Shown: piece by piece, positions 48,291-59,428 of the stretch
How positions within the stretch are numbered: position 1 is the first letter of the stretch
Layout of the letters: the number at the start of each line of letters is the position of its first letter
Assembly: GCA_963920665.1 (NCBI GenBank)
Contig: OY987273.1
Location: forward strand, 4,404,501-4,468,500
DNA length: 64,000 nt
Direction of reading: 5' to 3'
Source of the DNA: Straminergon stramineum
Taxonomy: Eukaryota; Streptophyta; Bryopsida; Hypnales; Calliergonaceae
Notes under the pieces: generated by a model
Told to the model about the DNA's origin: nothing
Database searches by the model: none
Seen by the model: only the letters and a program-made list of their open reading frames with translations
Position numbers and translations under genes: made by a program

Positions 48291-49880
48291 GATGACTTGA
48301 CAAGGAGGAAATTATTATAATAATTCCAAATGGGCTGAGATGATGTGGTACAATCCAAATTGCTTCCTCGACATGAAGATGTTGTGTTTGGGTTTTTGTT
48401 TAGAAATGGCATAGTTTTCATGTTCTTTTCATAGGCTTCTAACTAGGATCTTAGGTTAAGCTATCTTTCAATGGATATTAAGATTTGTTCTAAGTATCTA
48501 TAAATTTGTTAAGCACCAACAACATTGTTTTGTTATTCCCCCCTGTGTTGATGTTTGTGCTTGTTTGAACTGACTGTAATGAGTGCAGTGTTCATTGGGT
48601 CAAGGCTTGTGACATGATATGGTGCAATTGTTAGGAGAGCTCACTATGTTGCTTATCCAATTATAGAGATTAGTGTTGGAATGGTGCCACTAGTGTATGC
48701 TGCTCATCAAATTTTCTTGGGGAGAGATGCTAAATTTGAATCCTTGCCTCCGTGCGTGTTATAGAATTGTGATGTTCAAATACAATAATAGAGTTATGGT
48801 AACTTTGTCCAAGTGCATTGACTAAAGGGTTCTACTTACGTCGTATACTACATAGGTTTCGTCAAGTTATGAGATTTTGAAGGTAAAAAGACAGTATTCG
48901 ATATGCTTATTGACGAGTACCCTCAAATTGTAATAGACATATCCAACCAAATTCTACATATTTCAGAGTAAGGTATTTTAGTTAGTCTTGGGACAAGCCT
49001 ATGTTGTAGTGACCTTGTATGACTACAATACCTAATGTCTTAAGTTCATTTCATTACATTCCCCCTTGAAGACCAAAGCCTTTTTTTGCCAAGGAACACT
49101 GGAAATTGAAAATTGTATTGCAAAGTGGCAAAACCTTCTTATTATTCATTTATTTTTTCATCTTCTTGGATATGTATAACTTTGGGATTTTGCAATGGAC
49201 ATGCATTGAAATGATTGGTAGAAACCTTGAATACTACGACTGTAGATGTTATTGAATATCTATTAATGGTTTAGGATTTTTATACATCTTATGTGATTAG
49301 ATTCTTGGACTTCAAATCTTATAAACTTCAACTTTTTGGTCTGTAGATTTTGAATGGCACATATATTTTGGGTTGGAAAAATCGTTGGGTGTGAAAGAAT
49401 AGAACTTGAAGAGAAAAAAATACAATTTTCATTCTTCACAAATTATAGTACATCTATAGATGAAGAAAAGACTAGATTAATCATAATGTGAAGATGGACC
49501 TCAAACATTATCATCCCCTACAATAAGTTTGTTCTAGCAAATAAAGTTGATTTGGTTAAACAATTATTTTGGAAAAATAATGAAAATTGAATTAAAAAAT
49601 GAATAATATTTGTTTTATCTCCAAGAGGATATTGAGATTGCCCCCAAAACAAAATTGTTTGTAACTTTCTCATAACTAGTCCAACGAAACATGATTGTTT
49701 TCTATGAGAAGCGAAGTTTTGAAAATTTTCTTTGCACTTTCTGTCTTTTTCTAGGTGCTATCCCAAGGGGATAAGGGAAAATATTTCTTTGCTAGTTTTA
49801 TGTTTTATAATAAAGTGAATAGATTTGGCTAATCACTTTTATGTTTTTTTAGAAACCATATAAAGTACTTGCAAGGAGTA
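48291..49880. other. AT-rich, nothing recognised
   Basis: No supported gene, repeat boundary or RNA gene. Confidence 0.4.
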
Positions 49881-49885
49881 CAAGA

Positions 49886-50010
49886 TGTCGCCCAATTTTT
49901 CCCATGGGCTTAGGGGTAGGATCACGCTCTCAAGGGTTTCATATGACGTCACCTAGTTTCTTCCACGGGCTTGGGTAGGATCACGCTCTTAAGGGTTTCA
50001 TGTGACGTCA
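49886..50010 (+). repeat. tandem duplication carrying two TGACGTCA sites
   Basis: Two units of about 59 bp share GGATCACGCTCTCAAGGGTT and each ends in TGACGTCA (49944-49951 and 50003-50010). TGACGTCA is the palindromic core bound by plant bZIP (TGA/CREB-type) factors. No gene was found close downstream. Confidence 0.6.
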
Positions 50011-50019
50011 CCTCACCCT

Positions 50020-50789
50020 ATAGTCACTTTGTTGTCCCACGTTGCTTGTTCATAATGATTTTAGCATTGAAATCAACATCACAACTCATGATTAGGGTAC
50101 TGTAAGTTCAAATCAAGGTTGGGAAGTACACTAGGTGGTTTGGAGGTGTTTCATCATTCATTGCTTGACAAGTTTTATCATTTGCGCCTCCCCATTCTTC
50201 TTTCCTTTGCTCTCTCTTGCTAAGTTACCAATTTCTCTTCTAGTGTTGGTGCTTGTTGTTTCTGCGAAGGTGTTGCATGTAAGTGGTAATTGTTGTGAGT
50301 TGCAAAGAGACAAGGAGGAGTGAGTTGCATTTCGGTTTTTTCTTATTGGATAGTAGGGATTGTAGTTCGAGGGGCGTTTATGTTGAGAGAGTTTGGCTGC
50401 TCATGTATTGATGAGTTTCAAACAATTGCCATGAAGCTAAACTAAGGGTTGAGCTCTTTGCGAGTGCTAAAGATTCAATTGAGTGGAAATGTTAGTGTAT
50501 TTTTGCATCGAGGAGGTGGATATTTCGTGGGAGAAGAGAAGAACTTATGGACAAGGTGTGAAGAGTGGACTGCATGGTGAGTGAGTAGCTCCAATTGAGC
50601 CAATTACTTTTGTCTTGTGCAATGTAAGACAATTGCACCAAGTTTTGAGTGAATCCTTACTAATTTCCCAAAGATTGTGTTTGGATTTGAAAGGTGAAGT
50701 GTACAATTGGGCAAGGTTGACAAGATGTTTGCGGATGCAACCCCCCTTGGATGTCTTGTGACATTTAGTTTTAGGGTTTTTATGAAGGG
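50020..50789. other. no gene recognised; outer flank of kinase unit B
   Basis: A 62-codon frame at 50135-50323 has a hydrophobic stretch but no other support. From about 50740 homology to kinase unit A begins (AAATGTCACAAGACATCC on the minus strand). Confidence 0.35.
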
Positions 50790-51146
50790 GGGGGAATTTT
50801 TAACCCCATCCGCATCGCCGTCCACTCGCTAGCCCATTTGCTAAGGGCCATCCACGACCCTATCCGCCAAGTAGCCCGTCCGCCAGCAACCGTCTGCGAT
50901 TCCATCTGCCATTTGCACAGCCCGTCCGCGAATCATGAACATTGTCTAACAATCAATCAATCTGTCCACCTCCTTGTCCACAAACCTGATGGCTTGTCTG
51001 CCCAACCGCCTTGTTTGTCCGTGAGGCTGTTTGAAACTTTGGGAGTGCGTTTGCAAATCTGTTTGGCTATCCTCCTACCTATCCACGAGTCTCCTTGGCC
51101 GTTCGCGAGGCTAGGCAGTTCATGAATAACGATAGAATTTTATTTT
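50790..51146 (+). repeat. GTCCGC-rich tandem repeat of kinase unit B
   Basis: Units of 20-30 bp built on CCGTCCGCGA, CCATCCACGA and CTGTCCACC. Counterpart, shorter, at 9180-9440. Confidence 0.6.
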
Positions 51147-51150
51147 TTAA

Positions 51151-51794
51151 CCCCTAAATGCCCAAGGGCGGTTTGGAGTTTGGATCTTCTTGAAATTTGT
51201 TCTAAATTGTACAAAAAGTCAACATTTAGAAAACTTATAACAATTCATTTTTAATTGTAACCATACAAATTCAAACTAGACATGTTAAAGATCACATAGG
51301 AAAAAAAAAATTACAAAATCACTTACAAATTGAAAGATTATAAATTTTGATCATGAGGGTGTTAAAAGTATAAAATTTTTTCAATTCTCATTTTGCATAT
51401 CAACTCTAAGAAGTTGGTCACTAAAAAAATATGAGGTTATAGGGCATAAGCATGCACAACCTCAATCAATTTACGGTTTTTGAAAATCTATTCTACAATT
51501 TTCTTAAATGAATTTCTAATGTGATTTTTCCTCCAAGAACTACTGTATTTGAGGCTCATTTCCAAGAGCCCTCAACACTATAGGAGGTGAAGATTGCAAT
51601 GGGCATCTTTGCACAAAATCTTGAATAGAAAAATCAAAATCCTTCATATTCAAAATTGGCTTTTTGATCCTAAAACTAGACTTCAAAAAGAGTTCTGCAA
51701 AAATTTAAGCTACTAATAATAGCAATTTGGATGGGTTCTACTTAACTTCAAAGTTTTTGAAGCACCAGAATTTGGTGCCTTGGGCATTTAGGGG
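51151..51794. mobile_element. TTAA-flanked MITE, 644 bp
   Basis: Inverted ends CCCCTAAATGCCCAAGG and CCTTGGGCATTTAGGGG with TTAA on both sides (51147-51150 and 51795-51798). Kinase unit A carries a single TTAA at the same place (near 9160), an empty site. Same family as 17840-18413. Confidence 0.8.
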
Positions 51795-51798
51795 TTAA

Positions 51799-52512
51799 GA
51801 AATACAATCATGTACTCAAGGGAAGTATTCTTAAAAAAGACAGTGAAGGACAATTGAATCTCAAAATTACACCATAAAAACAAGAAAGAAGAATGCTTGA
51901 TTTTGAGGATTTCTGATAAAGAAGGCACGACACCCTTTTTTGAATAAATTTTCTTTGTAAATTACTTTTGAATCCTTCATCGTCAAGAATTTAGGTCTCT
52001 TGACAGTTGATACATTATAAGTATAAAGACTAAAAAATGAAAACCACAATTGTTGAAGGGGTTTGTCATTATTATTCAAATATCAATGAAATCATTTGGA
52101 CACAACTTGTAAGAGGGTCCAAGTAATTTCATATTGTAAATGAAACCGTCTTCTTTCAAGGCTCTTTCCAAATAAAATTGGACAATGCTAAAATTTTACA
52201 CCCGTACATCATACAATTAACACTTCTTCACACAAGCCTCCCCACTCAATATCCATCTATGTTCAAGAAGAAATTTTGCACTTTGCATCAAACAAAAGAT
52301 ATACTTCAAATGACAAAAAATGGTATTCATTTATTATTTAGCAATTCAAATACATTGAACTATTCAAAATGTATGTCCAATTTCACATATATTGGCATAC
52401 TCTAGAGGAGTAGAGGTGCATACATACCAAACAATTTACACGCACAAATCCGAAGCTCTACATTTCACAAATATTTCTAAAGCTCTATATAGTACTCTAT
52501 TGCACTCTATTA
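51799..52512 (-). other. 3' flank of kinase unit B
   Basis: AT-rich and non-coding, colinear with 8456-9150 in reverse complement. Confidence 0.55.
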
Positions 52513-54009
52513 CTAATATGAATGTCGGAAGTGTTCATTTGGCATAGGCCAATTGAATTGCCCCGTAAACTGATTGATGATGTGGGCTAAACCACCCTGG
52601 TAACCATTGCCTCTTGGGCAAAGTCGGTCCAAGTATTGGTGAAACACAATTCTCAATTGGTGGTGGCTAAACATAGCCATTGCATTCATTTCCCGTTGCA
52701 ACTTGCTATAGTCCTCTTACATGCATTGCTTGGTAATCCTTTGAGCAATTTTACCAATCACATATCCTTCTAATACACATGATACATGTGGAATGATTTC
52801 CACATCCGCATCTCTTCTATTCAAATATGCAATGCTTGGATCCACCCACCACCTCCTTGTCAAAGCTTCGTTCATGTTACTTGTAGATGTAAATGTTTAG
52901 AAGGATTTCATTGGTTCAGTAGCTACAGTGGTCATGTCCCAATTGCAAATTCCAATATACACACATGAGTTATTATTAGAAAAATGGAACATGATGTTGT
53001 TTGGAGAAATATCATTGTGTAGATGTTGAGCAACATGCACCGCATTCATGATGTGTACCAACGCCCAAGCAAGCTTGGTGCGCTTCTTCTGAAACGAAGC
53101 AAGATGGTAAGCCTTAATCACATTTGACTCCGTTGGATTGGAATATTGCAACTGAACATATATGTTGTTTGGATAATTGTTATCCATATTCAACATCTAT
53201 TGAAGTGTTCCGCCATTCCACCAATATGAATACCCTTCATTCGTTCTTGCATGAACTCCAACAAATCATATAACTCCAGAATGTGGAATCTACACTACCA
53301 TTGATTCATTTTGGTGTTCCATCTTTTCAAGATGAGGTTGCATGGTGTGGTGGTTGGATATTATTGTGGCAAACTTCCACGATGGAGCTATCTCTAGACA
53401 TCCTTAGATTTGGACCCTTTGAATCATTGCATACCTGCCCCTCATGATTACACCATCTTGGGGAATCACCCATGCCGTGTTCGGGAGCGCTATTTGATGG
53501 CGTCTATTCCTATCCAATTCAGCAAGTCCCTCATCGCTAGTCCACCAACCCAATGACCCTCGCCTATTTTGCCTCTTTGCAAATGGAGAGCACTAGCCAA
53601 TAAACAATTGAGCTTTGAGAATGACTTGCTCAAAGGCTTCATCATTTGCACGGTGTTGCTTGCTATATTTGACTAGGACCACATCAGTGTTCCACAATGC
53701 ATCATGCACCTTGTTCTCCAAACATTTGTTGAAGCCCCTCTTCTCCGTCTCATGATACCATTGCGGAACGTTTAGGGCATCCAACATCCTCTACGTCATG
53801 TCTACCTTGAATTTTTGTGGGCCCTCCTCTTGATATCTTATATATTTTGTGTCAAGGGACACAATGGTTTCTACCTCAGAGAATTTGGCGATGCATTTGA
53901 TCATGAATGCTTTGCATACATCCAAGGAAATTTCCTTAGTTGCCACCGTGTTTGGTATCCTTTCTTGTACCACTTGCTTTTCCTTCGCCCCCTTCTTCGC
54001 TCTAGGCAT
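52513..54009 (-). pseudogene. protein kinase-like pseudogene B, best preserved copy
   Basis: A single frame of about 498 codons, MPRAKK (54009) to a stop at 52513, with about eight in-frame stops and no frameshift. Residues 1-170 form an N-terminal region of unknown role (TIVSLDTKYIRYQEE, NKVHDAL). Kinase landmarks: WWNGG (263-267), catalytic HNDISPNN (331-338), IGICNWD (352-358) where DFG is expected. The last ~140 residues follow (LEGYVIGKIAQR, FSHHQLRIVFHQYLDRL). HND lacks the Arg of HRD but keeps the catalytic Asp and the Asn; the DFG Asp is Asn here and Asp in copy A. The stops look like mostly C-to-T changes (CGG to TGA by two steps, CAA to TAG), as in methylated, silenced DNA. One stop is shared with copy A. 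Promoter TATA at 54215-54220. Confidence 0.75.
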
Positions 54010-54540
54010 TGTGATCAATTTTTTGTAACAATGATTTGTAATTCAAAATTACACGATTGCTACAAAAAAATAACAAAAAGGGGGCCCCAAAAATAAGACT
54101 TCCGCCTTTCTGAGGAGAAGAGCCAATGGAAGATAAACCACCAAGCTCTTCGCTTTACGCTTGTAAAACACAAGGGGCAAGGCAAGAGTGATTGTAGACG
54201 TGCCACTTGCCCCTCTTATAGGGAACGAATGGCTAGTCCACGTCTGCTTGATCAGATAGCAACCATGCAGTGGACAGTGTATCATATGCCTGAATGGACG
54301 ATCCCAATGTGGTTGACGATTGGCCGTCCGATCATGCGGACTGTAGACCATCCGTCGCGTGGCAGTCGTTGATCTTGTGAACGGTCTGTTGTCCATGTCA
54401 TCCCAACCGTTGGATCAGGTGGACGCTAGTCGTCCACTGCATTGGACAGTTGAGATGACACAATTGTTGTCAACCCCGTCCCATTACACAGAAGGTCTTT
54501 CGACCGCAAGATCGGACGGCTAAGACAACGTGGAATAAAA
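54010..54540 (-). promoter_or_regulatory. promoter and GTCC-rich upstream region of kinase B
   Basis: TATAAG on the minus strand at 54215-54220, about 205 bp before the ATG as in copy A. Upstream (54240-54480) are many GGAC/GTCC motifs in both orientations. Confidence 0.5.
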
Positions 54541-54797
54541 TTCAATAAATTATGATTTATGAACCAAATTTTCTTGGGGTGCAATGTAAGCATCTTATTG
54601 AAAAAATCATTTCTAGGATTCATTTTTTAATGCAATTTGGACTCTTCTTGGAAAAAAATTGTTACCTCGGGTTAAATTAGTTTGTTAGAACAATTTCACA
54701 GTTGGAATTATTGATTTTAGATGTTTCAATTCAATCTTAGAGTTATTAATGCTTTATTTTTTCCTTCAATGTTGAATCTACTATTCTACTTCAACTT
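54541..54797. other. kinase unit B upstream flank, left piece
   Basis: Homologous to 2780-3110 in reverse complement. It continues at 63652 after element 3. Confidence 0.6.
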
Positions 54798-55223
54798 TGA
54801 GGGAGCCCTAAATCTAGCCTTAAAAGTTTTTAGAAAGATTTGATGACATAGTCGGTTCATCTAGCTAAAATTTTTTGATTTTTACTATTAGAAATAGAAG
54901 GAATAGGAGATACAACCGGAACCTGATAAAAGGAAAACCTTAACTACATAATGGAGTTAATGGTCACTTTTGAAATTTGGAACTGGAACTTCAATATGCA
55001 GAAATGGAATTGGATTTTGTCAGTATTTAGATAGATAGTATGCAACCAGAACTGGAAATCGAAAGTTAATGGTCACATCCGGACAGTACGGGGTGATGAG
55101 ACGTTTTGGAGGATTTCACGGTAGGCCACCAACGGTCAGTTTAACGGTCTAGTGTCCAAAAGCATCAAGACCAATGGTAGGAAACAGGAAAAAGACCTTG
55201 GGTGATAGAATTCTCTATCGGGG

Positions 55224-55231
55224 TATTTAAG
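55224..55231 (+). promoter_or_regulatory. TATA-like box of element 3
   Basis: TATTTAAG, about 185 bp upstream of the ATG at 55413 and about 430 bp inside the element. Confidence 0.4.
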
Positions 55232-57828
55232 TCTTTTTAAATCTTCTTCTAGTTTCCCTAACGAGTCGTAAGTTTGGAAGTGTTGTATTTAGTGATTCGT
55301 CTTACTAAGTATTTGCTTCCGATTTTTACCATCATTCCTAGTAGGGTTGTCAAGTAGTCTAACTTTGAGAAAGGCAACAGTTTTCAAAGGAAGCACACAG
55401 AGTAAGGTAACCATGTCAGGAAGTGAGGAAGAAGAAGAGCTCATTGTTCCCAGGGTAACATTGAAGCACATCAGTCCGGTTATTTTGGAAGATTCAAAGG
55501 AGAGGGCGGAGCTGTTAGAGGATTGAGCCAGATGGACTGCGCTGGACTAATAGATCAACCTTGGAGCTTTAGAGATGTAGGGATGGTGTGCGAAGTGCTG
55601 CAACCGTTGTCGAATGAGTGGAAGAAGACCTTACGGGCACTTTCGGACAAGGGGACAACATTGATTTCGAGGGAGGTGTACGGGCTTCCTAAGAATGGAG
55701 AAGGGTTAGCTTCCTAGGTGGGCAAGTTCGCCACGGGTAAATTTCTCAACGTTCCTCACACTAAAGATGGTTACACGGTGAGTGAGTGTAGGAATGCAAG
55801 AGAGAGAAGGGTGCTAGAGTTCCTGGTTCCTATCTTCAATCCGGATAGAGGAACCAAGATGACAATCACTTTAGCTAATACAATTTTTGGTGCTTTGTTA
55901 GGAGACCAGAAGGTGGATTGGCAATTAGTGCTAAAGGATCATGTAGCAAAGTTGTATAAAGCGGTGGGCAAAACTAAGCCTTTCGATCTCTCTCCCTTCC
56001 TTTTCCACTTGTACCACGCCCATGACTACTTGAGAACTCCTAAGAGGTTAGAATATAAAGTTTAGGAGGTGAAACTCACTCATGGAATGAGGTCAGATTT
56101 AGAGAGTGAGCAAGAGGAGAGTGGGAAGAGAGGTGAGCCTTCTAGATCTATAGTAAAGAAAGAATCGGAAGACAAAGGAAAAGGAAAAGCCCAGACAGAG
56201 AGGGTAGAAGAGTAAGACCCTATTTGGAAGAATGATCCTCTAAGAGAGATCATTCATAATCTCACACAAATCAGGGAGGGACATAAGTTGGAGAGTAGTA
56301 CCTTGAAAGAGGTCCGCGAGTTGTTGGGGAATGTACCCGTAACTAAGTGTATAGATCAAGTCCAGAATTTGATCCGAGATATAGAGAAGAATGCTAGGAA
56401 AGAGAGGATTCAGGAATTAACTGATGAGTTGTTAGACCTCAAGGGGAAGTTGAGAGGACAACAGAAAGAGAGTGAGAGAGAGAGGAAGGTCTCACTCCAG
56501 GTCCAAGAGACCCTTGACCAAATCAGGAAATTCATTACCCTTCTAGTAGAGATCTTGAATAAAGCCAAACTCTTTGATGAGATAGTGTTGGAGGGTGATG
56601 TTAAATTGGGAAGCAAGGTAATTAGCGTCCTAGTTTCCTTCAACGAGGGCATGGAGGAATTGTTGGTGAAGATGAAATAAGCTATGGAGGAAATCACTAA
56701 GCCTCCCCAACTAGAATCAAAACCGGAATCAGCTACCGTTAAGGAGGCCACTCCATCTAAGCCACCGTGACCAGAAGTGAAGCAATCGTCTCCAATGACC
56801 AGGGAGAGATTTGGGAAGTCATTAGAAGATGTGGTGATCATCACCCTGGCCAAGAATACTACTTCACTAGAAACCAGAACTAGGTGTGCGTCTACACCTG
56901 GATCAGTAACACGGAGGAAGGCAAAAACAACAAAGGCGGACTAAGGAACTCCAAAGAGCAAGGTTTCAATGGCCTCCCCTACTCCAAGCTAGACAAAGAT
57001 GAAGACGCCAAGGTCCCAATTAACAAAGAAGACAATCTAGTTAGAAGAAGAAGAAGAGGGATCCAATTCTAGGTCCGAAAAAGTGTCCATGTCGTGAGAC
57101 ATAATCTCGGAATCCACCGGGTTAGTATAAGATAGGGTTGTAATAGTATGGAATTTTTTGAAAATTCTAATAGGGAAACAGAATTAGAATCCTCTTAGCC
57201 GAAACATCGCATTAAAGCTGAGACAATGATCTAGGTGTTTTGTAAAAGGATCCAAGATGGACCCGGATTCCGAAAAAACGGATAGCGACAACCTACGGCC
57301 TAGAGTTCCGGTCTAGGAATCTAGGGAATCGTTATGGGTAAACGGTTTGCTTCTACAATGGTCAGTAGGATGATGAGTACTTAACCCCGCCACTCCCATT
57401 TCTCCTCCCTCTTTCTTCGACAACAATTTTGCACTCGTACAGTTGAGAGAAAGAGTGGTGACTTAGCAATCATTTCAACAGTTCAATTAGTTCCGATTTA
57501 CAATGGCAGAGGGAGATATCTGCAAGCCACTAGTTACGGCACGGATGGTCTGTTCGACCATTCTGTAAAGGCTGAGGGACCGGTTGCAGTTAGAAGACGA
57601 CCTAAGCATAATAGGGTGTGTTGGTCTGTTCCTTAGGCCATAGACTATAAAGAATGATCAGATGATTCAGGAGCTCATCATAGGAGCTCCAAATTAATAT
57701 GAGCTGATAAGGAGGGGGTGACTTGGAACTTGGATAGATGAGGTTTGGACAAAGGTATATGGATTCCCTAGGAAGGGATCCGGATTAGCCTCCCGAATGG
57801 ATAAGTTCATGGTAGGGAAGTTGTCGTA

Positions 57829-59428
57829 CACGTAGCGGACAATAAATACCATTTACAACACCCAGACGTGTAAACTAACTCGAAATATCATCCCAGGGGA
57901 ATCTAGACTGTTGCTGCAAGCCGAGATTATCCGTTCTATTGACTTAAGCTATCTCTTCACCTCTCTTCTCTTATCCAAATCTAATCCTATCCAGAATCCG
58001 GATCTATATCTTCACACACAAACACTGGTTTAGGGTACCTCTGTTTTACCCTTAGAGGGTCCGCCTTTGATTGTATAGAGGGGTAGGGACTCACCACTCG
58101 TATTCCTCACACATTCTTCTCTCTTCTAAACTTCACAACACACATTTAGACCAATTGTTGCACTAGATAAGACTGGAAACACTCTCACAACTTTCCGGAT
58201 GGCCAATCTGGAAGGTAGGTCACACAGTCGCTTCTAGATTTTTCCACTACAACAAGAGACCAACAAAAAACCGGAACTAATATAGGTATTGTAAGTTGTT
58301 TGCTTGACTGATCCTCCGGTTTGGCTGACCTTCCAGTAAGTGGCATGGGTATTACTTCCATTGGTAGTTACTTATCTCCGCACGGAACCCTCCCTGGTGT
58401 TCCAGACTTACACCCATGCCACTCCTAATCGGATTCCCGTTCTAGTGTTTTAAAGGCACATGCTCAAGACCGAAATCACTAGCCTAGACTACGTCACAAA
58501 CGCTCTTCACAAATTTGATCCAAGTCTCCTCAAATCCGGGTTCCTCCTTTCCTCCTCCTCTCTCTAACACTTCAACGCACTCACAAGACAACACCGAAAA
58601 GTTGGATATACGACAGATCAATACCTAAGGGTCCACTTGGTGGCTCAGATGAAAGAAAGGATGACAAAATACAAACTATAACACTAGGATGGAATGAGAG
58701 GCAACAAACTTTCCCCTCACTTAAAAACTCAAAACAATCAAAGCCAAAAAGGCTAAAAAGCCACCCGGAAATCCAGGTGACCACTCACAGACTTCTCGAA
58801 AAGCCCAGAAAAGTCAAATCCTACAAATCTGGAACCCGGGCCCACACCTAGAAATTTGGATCCGATTCAAAACTCAAATCCTAACTACCTAAAATCCTAA
58901 CTACTTTGCCTTTCGCGCCTTCTTCTAGCTGCTCCTGCCTTGACTTGCTAGTGCGTGGGTGGATGACCTTGGAGTCGCTTTCGGAGTCACTTTCTCTACT
59001 GCCCGGGTCAATTTCGGATCCATTTCTAGATTCTATTTCTGGATTCCATTCTGGATTCCAAGTCAATTCTGGATTATAGATCAAATCCAGATTTAAGATC
59101 CATTCCGGATTCTACTACAATTTTAGATTCTAATCCGGAATCCAAGACTCTTCTGGATTCTAAGACAATTCCAGATTCTAAATTCTAATCCGAATTCGAC
59201 TTCAATTCCGGATTACTAATCTATAGTCCAGATCAATTTCGGATCTCTTTCAGATTAGATTTTGGTCCCGTTACAAACTCCCTTGTTTGTCTTTTGAGCC
59301 TTAATGCAATGTTTAAGCTAAGCAACTCCTAGTTTCACTTGCTTAGTTAAACTTTTGAAAAATAAAACACTAGAATAGTTCTATTTTATACTAAATCAAT
59401 GCATTCTGAATTTACATCTCGCGACAGA
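57829..59428 (-). mobile_element. TGTCG-type element 1, internally deleted derivative
   Basis: Plus-strand tips TGTCGTACACG (57829) and CTCGCGACA (59428), exact 5 bp duplication GAAGT on both sides. On the minus strand it keeps the 5' start (TGTCGCGAGATGTAAATTC, GTATAAAATAG) and the whole 3' region with the protein tail (stop at 58901), but the main coding part is gone. A GGATTC-based minisatellite (59010-59265) sits in its place. It is 1.6 kb long and still moved as a unit, so the ends suffice for mobilisation in trans. Confidence 0.8.
59010..59265 (-). repeat. GGATTC minisatellite in element 1
   Basis: More than ten short units (about 15-22 bp) around TTCCGGATTCTA or TTCTGGATTCCA. The same GGATCC/GGATTC words occur once or twice in the 5' and 3' regions of elements 2 and 5. 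Confidence 0.6.

Noticed and set aside
56410..56853. 147-codon minus-strand frame
   Set aside because: Antisense shadow of the element 3 coiled coil.
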